NCBI GenBank assembly: GCA_015499985.1
Contig: JAAAUF010000070.1
Coordinates: 51,157-66,475, forward strand
Source: Haplosporangium gracile
Lineage: Eukaryota; Mortierellomycota; Mortierellomycetes; Mortierellales; Mortierellaceae
DNA length: 15,319 nt
Direction of reading: 5' to 3'
Below, in pieces: positions 11,380 through 15,319 of this stretch (position 1 is its first letter; the number at the start of each line of letters is the position of its first letter). The notes under the pieces were generated by a model that ran no database searches, was not told the DNA's origin, and worked only from the letters and a program-made list of their open reading frames with translations. A program made the translations under genes and the position numbers.

Positions 11380-11400
11380 CGTGAGTGAGTGAGCGAGTGA
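11380..11400. repeat. (GAGT)n-like simple repeat
   Basis: About five GTGA/GAGT units, with one GAGC variant, lie in the purine-rich divergent region. This is probably a slippage-prone microsatellite with no evident function. Confidence 0.7.
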
Positions 11401-11500
11401 TATGGGCAGTGGCTGGGTTGGTATATCAGGCTGTGTGGGTGGTGAGGTTGAGAGGTAGAATAAGAGAAAGGGTAATGAAGCGGGAAAGGGGATGAGGGTT

Positions 11501-11527
11501 GTGTGTGAGTGTGTGTGTGTGTGTGTG
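11501..11527. repeat. (GT)n microsatellite
   Basis: Alternating GT over 27 nt, with one interruption near 11508, in the DRS2-SPT8 intergenic region. It is a likely length-polymorphic dinucleotide repeat. Confidence 0.85.
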
Positions 11528-12419
11528 ACTGAGAGTCCTTACGTTGATGGTGGCTCTGCGGGTGATCGAGAAAGATGAAAGAAGGGTGAATGGATAAGAA
11601 GTGAGTGGGTAAGTGAGTGTATTAGGGTGGCAACAATGAAAAAGAGAAAGAGGATGATGAAGACTGAAGAAAGAAGAAAGAGGATGATGGGAAAGAGAGA
11701 AAAGAAGGGACTAAAAAAAAAAAGAGCAGGAAGAGGATGATGACACCACCGACAGACAGACACACAGGTCCCTTGTCCCTTCTTTCTCTGCCCGCCAATT
11801 TTTTTTTTTTTTTGTGACCGTCAGCGTGGCTGGCCAAGAAAGAAAGGGTTGGCTGGCCGGGTTCAACTACCGAACAAAGAAAAGGACAAGAAAAGAAAAA
11901 AAACCTTGTTCCCTTGGCAGGACAGGGGAGAGAAATAGAGCAAAGAACACCCACATGCACTCGCACAATTCTTGCTCAACTCGATTCAAACGGGGCTTTG
12001 TTCTTCCTTCCTCTCACACATCTACTCCCTTCACTCACACTCACATTCGTAGAGATACACATGCTCGCCTCTACTACTACTTCATCTGATGTTTACATTG
12101 TCAACCCCTTTCTCGAATGTTATTATTGTTCTCTATTCACGCTCCTCCCTGGTAAAGAAAAAAAGATACAATAAAAAAAAATAGGGTCGGTGGTCCACGC
12201 ACAGAAAATCATCCACACGGGGTCAACCATACCTTCCCCCTTCTTCGTCTTCTTCCTTTCACTTGCATAAACACACTTACATGTCTCTGCCGCGTGCCAA
12301 CAACATTCATTGATCACTCGGCAGACTGACAACTCTTTGAACTGAACGAACGACGAGTCCATCGCAATCGCAAACAGATAAACAGGTCCAGCCTGCCTAC
12401 GACGCTGGATTCCTACCTA

Positions 12420-12439
12420 CAAACAAACAAACAAACAAA
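12420..12439. repeat. (CAAA)n simple repeat
   Basis: About five CAAA units in tandem upstream of SPT8. The minus-strand translation of this repeat forms the end of a spurious open frame. Confidence 0.85.
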
Positions 12440-12988
12440 GTAACAAAAAATGACAGGGGACAAGAGGCAGGCTTGACTTGACCAAAAATCCAAAAATAAC
12501 TCTTCCTTCGAGGCTGTGCCCACTCCAGGCCAATTTACACACACTTCTGGAAGCGAACAAAATTCATTCAATGACCATGTGCCCGGAGACGACAAAGTAG
12601 GAGTCAAAAGTGTCGTCAGCGGCAGAGAGAACCCGACAGTGGAAAAAAGGGGAAGGGGAAACAGACTGGCATTATGACCTTTTGCCATTGGTAACAAAGA
12701 AGGTAAGACGAGGAGACAGCCTAATTTTCTTGTCTGTGGAATCTGAACGATCGTCAGACTTGGCGTTGACATGTCTTTCCTTCTTTGCCTCCTACCCACT
12801 TTGACCTTGGTGAAAGATTGTCCAACATCCCTCCTGCTTGCATACACACACAAATTTTGAGCACAAAAAAGTATTGCCACCAAATCAACATTTCGGTTAA
12901 GGGGTTTGAGTTTGAACATCCCTTTGCCTTCCAAAGCTCCAAGCCGTTTTGAACATTTACTTTTTCACCAATAACCCTCAAGAACAGC

Positions 12989-15240
12989 ATGGACTCTGAA
13001 CACGAGAGCGAGGACGACTTTAATCAGAACGACGACAACAGGTCCGACGACGGCTCGGAGCGGGGCGGCGAGATGGAAGATGGTAAAGCATAACATCAGG
13101 ACGCGATCTTTTTTACGTTCCTGATTGCACGAACAATGACAACCCAGGAACAATAAATGAGCTTATGTTGTCTGAATTACCGAACAGCGGGTACAAGTCA
13201 AAAAGAAGGTGAAATAATCAGCATACGGGCTAACGTGGGGTTTGTAATTGCTTACTATCACCAGCCGCAGAAGGAGGGATATCGTCAGCTCAGGCGCTAG
13301 GATTAGACGACGCATCGGCAGTTAGGGTACACAGACCTTTGACCCTCCAGCCACATGTCCTCGACTGCAAATCGTTTGATATCATGCCCTTGGTAAGCTA
13401 ACCAATTTGTCTCCTATGGAAATTTGCGAACAATGCCTATGCGTTTTACTTGGCCGCTAACATTATGGTTTTTTTTTCTGCACCATTGAAAATAGGCGTT
13501 AGCGGTACATCCGTGTAATATTTACAGTTTGGCCGCCACAAAGTGTATGCGATGGGTGTTTACAGGTTCGGAGGATGGATATGTCAGGAAGTACGACTTT
13601 TTCGCATCCATGAACGGGAAGACGATGCTCACACAAGGACAACGACATGGCCAGGTCGACTCTGTCACCAAGGTAACAACATTTTCCTATGTGGTACTTA
13701 ATGCGCGTTGATAATGGAAACGCTATATGTACGTCTTGATCGCTTACCTCAATTGCAAATATTGTATCGTATGTAGGCGGGAATTCTGACATCTTACTGG
13801 GAGAACGAGGAACAACCCAACAAATCATTACCAGTTCTCGGAGAAGACGGGCTCCCGATTGCTACATCAGGACCCTCAGAACTCAACCCAAACGATATGG
13901 ATCTCGATGTTAATTTGGTCAAACGGGAAGGCAGTCTGGAAAGAGCCCTGACCCCTATAGCCAGAGCAGCATCACCCTCAGAAGAGTCTAAACTGTCGGC
14001 GGTCTACAGCTTGGATTGTCATTCTGAAGCCATATTTGCAGTCTCGGGATTGGAAAGTGGAGCAGTCAACCTCTGGACACCCCGACATGAAGAAGGTACT
14101 TGTCATCATGTCTTTCGGCAGCATACTGGACCCGTCTCTGCTATTAAACTGACACCGGACGAGCAAGGGTTCATCAGTGGTTCTTGGGATCAGAGTGTTC
14201 TGGTAAGAGTTTCACATATTGGCAAAATAGTGGCAAAATAGTGCAAAAACGCAAAATTTGAAAAAAAATGAAAATAACCTTTTTTCTTCCTGCTGTGTGA
14301 AAGCAATGGGACCTTAACGCTGGAGCAGTTGTACGGAACTATACAGGACATGGATCACAAATCTCATCACTCTCATTCCAACCCACAGAAGCCCCAACTA
14401 TGACCATGGATTTCTCGAACTCCACCACTAATGTCTCAAACGACGCAGTTTTGATGTCGACAAGTGTCGATGGAATGATCTGTCTCTGGGACAGGAGAGA
14501 CCCGACCCAGTTGCCAAGGAAATTGCAGCCACCCGAAAAGGTCCCACCATGGTGTCTCTCAGCCTGCTGGAGTGCAGACGGCAAAAGTATCTACTGTGGA
14601 CGGAGAAACGGAACAGGTACGCGCGTGTTTCCGATATTGGCCAGTGTCTGTCTTGTATTTCTCAAAAGGTTATAATCCTAAACGTCGACTAACTTGCTTT
14701 TTTGTTTTTGCTGCGACTGTAGTGGATGAATGGGATTTTGCAGAAGGCCGTTTTATTCAGTCGATCAAGATGCCAGCCAACTCTGGTCCCGTCTCCTTCG
14801 TCAAGATGCTGCCTAATAACAAGCATCTCATCTGGTAAGGGTCAACACCGAGTATATGTCGACGGACAGCACTTTCTGTATCATGCGATTTATTTCAGGA
14901 TACTTTGTCTTTGATAAAAAAAATAGTGCGTCGCAGGACAATATTCGTCTTTGGAACGTGACCGAGCTGGATTCGAGATCGTCTCTCAGACCATTCCAGA
15001 TCATTGCAGGCCATCACGGTGGTCTCATCTCTAGCATCCGTAAGTTGACTTTGGCATTATACATATGCAAGTTAGAGTGAACAACGTCTACCGAAAATGT
15101 TGACCACACTCACTTCCCTTTACATCTGAATAGATATTGACCCGACCTGTAAATATATGATCACGACGTCCGGAAACAGAGAGTGGGAAGGACCCAGTAC
15201 AAATGGATGTCTCTTCTACGACATTCAGCCCATGGTTTAG
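12989..15240 (+). CDS. SPT8: Spt8, SAGA complex WD40 subunit
   Basis: Eight exons: 12989-13082, 13265-13392, 13496-13672, 13777-14202, 14304-14616, 14723-14834, 14927-15039 and 15134-15240 (stop TAG). Introns are 92-182 nt with GT-AG ends, several with a CTAAC branch site, and phases close to 489 residues. Spt8 is a nuclear SAGA subunit that, with Spt3, presents TBP to promoters. Residues 1-50 are acidic and low in complexity, shorter than in the roughly 600-residue yeast protein. The rest is a WD40 propeller. The signature segment, residues 94-133, includes GSEDGYVRKYDFFASMNGKT, followed by SYWENEE at 139-145. Later blades are marked by AVNLW (229-233), SGSWDQSVLQWDL (267-279), TSVDGMICLWD (328-337), NGTVDEWDF (from 377) and CASQDNIRLWN (from 417). 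A linker at about 146-205 is Pro/Ser/Asp-rich. The ATG has A at -3 and G at +4. Confidence 0.95.
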
Positions 15241-15319
15241 TTTCTACAGTAACAAGGGGTTATAATACACAGAACGCATTTCATTTCCCCAAAGTCGTGT
15301 GTTTGTTCGTTTTTTTTTT
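15241..15319 (+). other. SPT8 3' flank ending in a T run
   Basis: Seventy-nine bases follow the SPT8 stop codon. They are AT-leaning and should be 3' untranslated sequence. There is no clear AATAAA signal. The window stops in nine T. Confidence 0.6.

Larger units (their letters stand above)
10856..12988. other. Divergent intergenic region between DRS2 and SPT8
   Basis: This 2.1-kb stretch separates the two divergent start codons and should carry both promoters and leaders. From about 10920 to 11760 the plus strand is markedly purine-rich, so a DRS2 leader would be CU-rich. A 15-T run lies at 11799-11813, and a repeated TGGCTGGCC word occurs at 11825-11833 and 11850-11858. No convincing coding gene is present: the longest open frame, minus strand 12413-12934, ends in translated simple repeat and resembles nothing known. 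I see no strong TATA box for either gene. Confidence 0.7.

Noticed and set aside
12413..12934. Minus-strand 173-codon frame upstream of SPT8
   Set aside because: It ends in translated CAAA repeat and overlaps the SPT8 leader. It has no domain or family signal.
12989..15240. Generic WD40 protein, such as a Gbeta-like or Taf5-type protein, instead of Spt8
   Set aside because: The GSEDGYVRKYDFFASMNGKT and SYWENEE segments, and the HLICASQDNIRLW-type blade, are Spt8 signatures and not general WD40 features.
1..15319. Mobile elements, tRNA/rRNA genes, CRISPR arrays or a prokaryote-like defence or biosynthetic system
   Set aside because: I scanned by eye for T-loop and anticodon-stem patterns, transposase or reverse-transcriptase motifs, long terminal or inverted repeats and regularly spaced repeats, and none were found. 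All three real genes are typical eukaryotic intron-containing genes.

Overview
The window looks like nuclear DNA from an intron-rich filamentous fungus. All three genes have spliceosomal introns of mostly 90-180 nt, with GT-AG ends and CTAAC/CTGAC-like branch sites. One gene encodes Spt8, a SAGA subunit known essentially from fungi. Intron density (seven introns in a 1.5-kb coding sequence) argues against budding yeast and would suit an early-diverging (Mucoromycota/Mortierella-like) or basidiomycete fungus. The finer placement is a guess. Both ends of the window are homopolymer runs, so it may be a complete small contig.

Layout: (1) Minus strand, 4908 down to the left edge: a coiled-coil protein of at least 1,555 residues. 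It has a basic, Ser/Thr/His-rich head of about 270 residues followed by heptad-rich rod. Its 3' end is cut by the window and I cannot assign it to a named family. (2) 4909-5970: intergenic, with a TATA box for the coiled-coil gene. (3) Minus strand, 10855 to 5971: a complete nine-exon P4-ATPase of 1,207 residues, the Drs2/ATP8A-type aminophospholipid flippase, including the C-terminal GFAFS autoinhibitory motif. (4) 10856-12988: a 2.1-kb divergent intergenic region, purine-rich on the plus strand over much of its length, with several simple repeats. (5) Plus strand, 12989 to 15240: a complete eight-exon SPT8 gene of 489 residues.

The genes are not an operon or a recognisable cluster: membrane-lipid asymmetry, chromatin coactivation and an unassigned filamentous protein simply sit side by side. 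I found no mobile element, RNA gene, CRISPR array or prokaryote-like system. The most unusual points are the unassigned giant coiled-coil protein with an internal tandem duplication, a 117-nt stop-free frame-preserving intron in DRS2 whose retention would insert a very hydrophobic 39-residue segment, tandem or skipped splice acceptors in SPT8, and the long polypurine divergent region. Exon structures were worked out by hand from splice motifs, reading phase and family conservation.
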